Positions 6,826 through 7,845 of a stretch of DNA of 7,845 bases are shown here, piece after piece. The position numbers and the translations under genes were made by a program. Every line of letters begins with the position of its first letter. The first letter of the stretch is position 1. The notes beneath the pieces are model-generated. The model saw nothing but the letters and a program-made list of their open reading frames with translations, made no database searches and was not told the origin of the DNA. Origin of the DNA: Verrucomicrobiales bacterium. GTDB taxonomy: Bacteria > Verrucomicrobiota > Verrucomicrobiia > Verrucomicrobiales > DEV007. The stretch is from positions 1 through 7,845 of the forward strand of contig SLGN01000567.1 in the NCBI GenBank assembly GCA_007123695.1, read 5' to 3'.

Positions 6826-7845
6826 ATGGGCGCAAAATCCCCCCGCACTCGAACGAAGAAGAAAGCCCGCGTCGGCGTGGTCGGCTCGCTCAACCTCGAC
6901 TTCGTGACGCAGGTCGAATCCCTGCCCCGCCCCGGCGAGACGGTCGCGGCGTCGCGCTTCGCCCTCTTCTACGGTGGCAAGGGGGCGAACCAGGCCATCT
7001 CGGTGGCGCGCCAAGGCTGCGAGGCGGCCCTCTTCGGCGCCGTCGGGCTCGACGACGCGGGCGAAGCCTACCGCGACGCCCTCGAGGCCGAGGGCATCGA
7101 CGTGGCCGGGGTGCGCTTCGTCCCCGGGGAGACGGGGGCGGCCTTCATCACCGTCGATTCCGCCGGGGCCAACACCATCGTCGTCGCGCACGGGGCAAAC
7201 GGCGAGATGGGTTCGGCCGAGATCTCGGAAAACGCCTCGCGGCTGGCCCGCTGCCGCGCCGTGCTGGGGCAGTTCGAGATCCCCGCACCCGCCCTGGTCG
7301 AGGCGGCCCGCATCGCCAACCGCTCCGACGCCCTCGTGCTGGTGAACCCCTCCCCTTTCGACCCCGCTTTCCCATGGGAGGAGATCCGGGCCGACTACAT
7401 CGTCGCCAACGAATCCGAGGCCCTGCAACTGCTCGGCTTCGAAGCCTCGGCGGCGCGGCGTGGCGACGTCCGGGGCCGTCTCCACGAGCTGCGCGCCGGA
7501 ACGCTCGTGGTGACGCGCGGCGACGAGGAGACGCTGGTCTTTTCCCGCGAAAGCAATTCCTTTCTCTCCGTGCCGGTGCTGCCGGTGCTGCCGGTGGACA
7601 CGGTCGGGGCGGGCGACGCCTTCGCCGGCTGCCTCGCCGCCCGCCTTGCCGAAGGCCAGGATCTGGAGACCGCCCTGCGGGCCGCGAACTGCGCCGGAGC
7701 GCTCACCACCCTTGGAGCGGGCGCGCAGGATCCGATCCCCAGCCGCACCGAGGTCGAACGCCATCTCCGCACCCTCGCCCCGCCGATTTCCCGAACCCCC
7801 GTCTCTTCGAAACCATTAAAGCCCCCCTGCCCCGCACCCCCCCCC
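6826..7845 (+). CDS. Ribokinase-family sugar kinase (PfkB family), 3' end not reached
   Basis: The frame is open from ATG 6826 to the window edge (340 codons, no stop). It encodes a cytoplasmic ATP-dependent carbohydrate kinase, most like ribokinase. After a basic 13-residue leader (RTRTKKK) come GSLNLD (N23 and D25, sugar-binding NxD), GGKGANQAISVARQG (50-64, PfkB signature 1 with the ribokinase GGKGANQA), NPSP (174-177), NESE (195-198, the NxxE magnesium/phosphate motif) and DTVGAGDAFAG (258-268, signature 2, catalytic base Asp264). Homology ends near residue 314 (SRTEVERHL), about the usual family length. The last 26 or so residues are proline-rich and end in a C-homopolymer, so the true stop lies just beyond the edge or has been lost to a frameshift. 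Ribose is the likeliest substrate; other sugars or nucleosides are possible. No ribosome binding site is visible. Confidence 0.9.
   Translation, partial: MGAKSPRTRTKKKARVGVVGSLNLDFVTQVESLPRPGETVAASRFALFYGGKGANQAISVARQGCEAALFGAVGLDDAGEAYRDALEAEGIDVAGVRFVPGETGAAFITVDSAGANTIVVAHGANGEMGSAEISENASRLARCRAVLGQFEIPAPALVEAARIANRSDALVLVNPSPFDPAFPWEEIRADYIVANESEALQLLGFEASAARRGDVRGRLHELRAGTLVVTRGDEETLVFSRESNSFLSVPVLPVLPVDTVGAGDAFAGCLAARLAEGQDLETALRAANCAGALTTLGAGAQDPIPSRTEVERHLRTLAPPISRTPVSSKPLKPPCPAPPP
7573..7596 (+). repeat. In-frame 9-bp tandem repeat inside ribokinase gene
   Basis: The unit CCGGTGCTG occurs twice in direct tandem (7573-7581, 7582-7590), followed by a partial third copy CCGGTG (7591-7596). 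It codes for P-V-L-P-V-L-P-V just before the DTVGAGDAF signature. As the unit is a multiple of three, gain or loss of a copy would keep the frame. Confidence 0.7.

Noticed and set aside
6817..7764. Minus-strand open frame (315 codons) opposite the ribokinase gene
   Set aside because: The plus strand carries all ribokinase signatures; the minus-strand translation has none and is typical of antisense GC-rich coding DNA.

Overview
The window is GC-rich, gene-dense bacterial DNA of ordinary chromosomal character. Three things point to the Verrucomicrobiota or a close relative in the PVC group: the make-up of the secreted proteins (a LolA-like 'outer membrane lipoprotein-sorting' protein and an SH3-like plus BamE-like protein), a diderm envelope implied by those proteins, and the near absence of Shine-Dalgarno sequences. 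The phylum call is an inference from protein character and not from a marker gene. There is no sign of phage, plasmid, transposon or CRISPR.

Layout, left to right. (1) 1-801: sodA, a Mn-type superoxide dismutase on the minus strand, with a candidate terminator downstream and a candidate promoter plus a 3 x 9-bp tandem repeat upstream. (2) 1028-1786: a secreted protein of unknown function on the minus strand. (3) 1787-2117: a divergent intergenic region with a 14-bp perfect palindrome. (4) 2118-3647: a full-length fused two-domain CoA-transferase of the propionate/acetate CoA-transferase (Pct/YdiF) type. (5) 3648-3952: about 300 bases with no gene. (6) 3953-4025: a minus-strand tRNA with anticodon CAT that resembles tRNA-Ile2 (the lysidine-modified type) more than tRNA-Met. 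(7) 4289-5526: two translationally coupled genes, a small cysteine-rich protein and a dicluster ferredoxin-like protein. (8) 5540-6310: a LolA-like secreted protein on the minus strand, convergent with the ferredoxin gene. (9) 6449-6790 and 6826-7845: a hotdog-fold acyl-CoA thioesterase followed 35 bp later by a ribokinase-family sugar kinase that is still open at the window edge.

Most genes look like independent housekeeping units on alternating strands and do not form one system. The part with most potential for new biology is the coupled iron-sulfur pair at 4289-5526. The small protein has a cysteine layout and an 'ACYPRAV' motif recalling the N-terminal domain of HdrA (heterodisulfide reductase subunit A). 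Its partner carries eight cysteines for two [4Fe-4S] clusters, so the pair reads like a two-protein electron-transfer module without the HdrA flavoprotein core. The CoA-transferase and thioesterase both act on short-chain acyl-CoA, but they are far apart and on separate transcripts.
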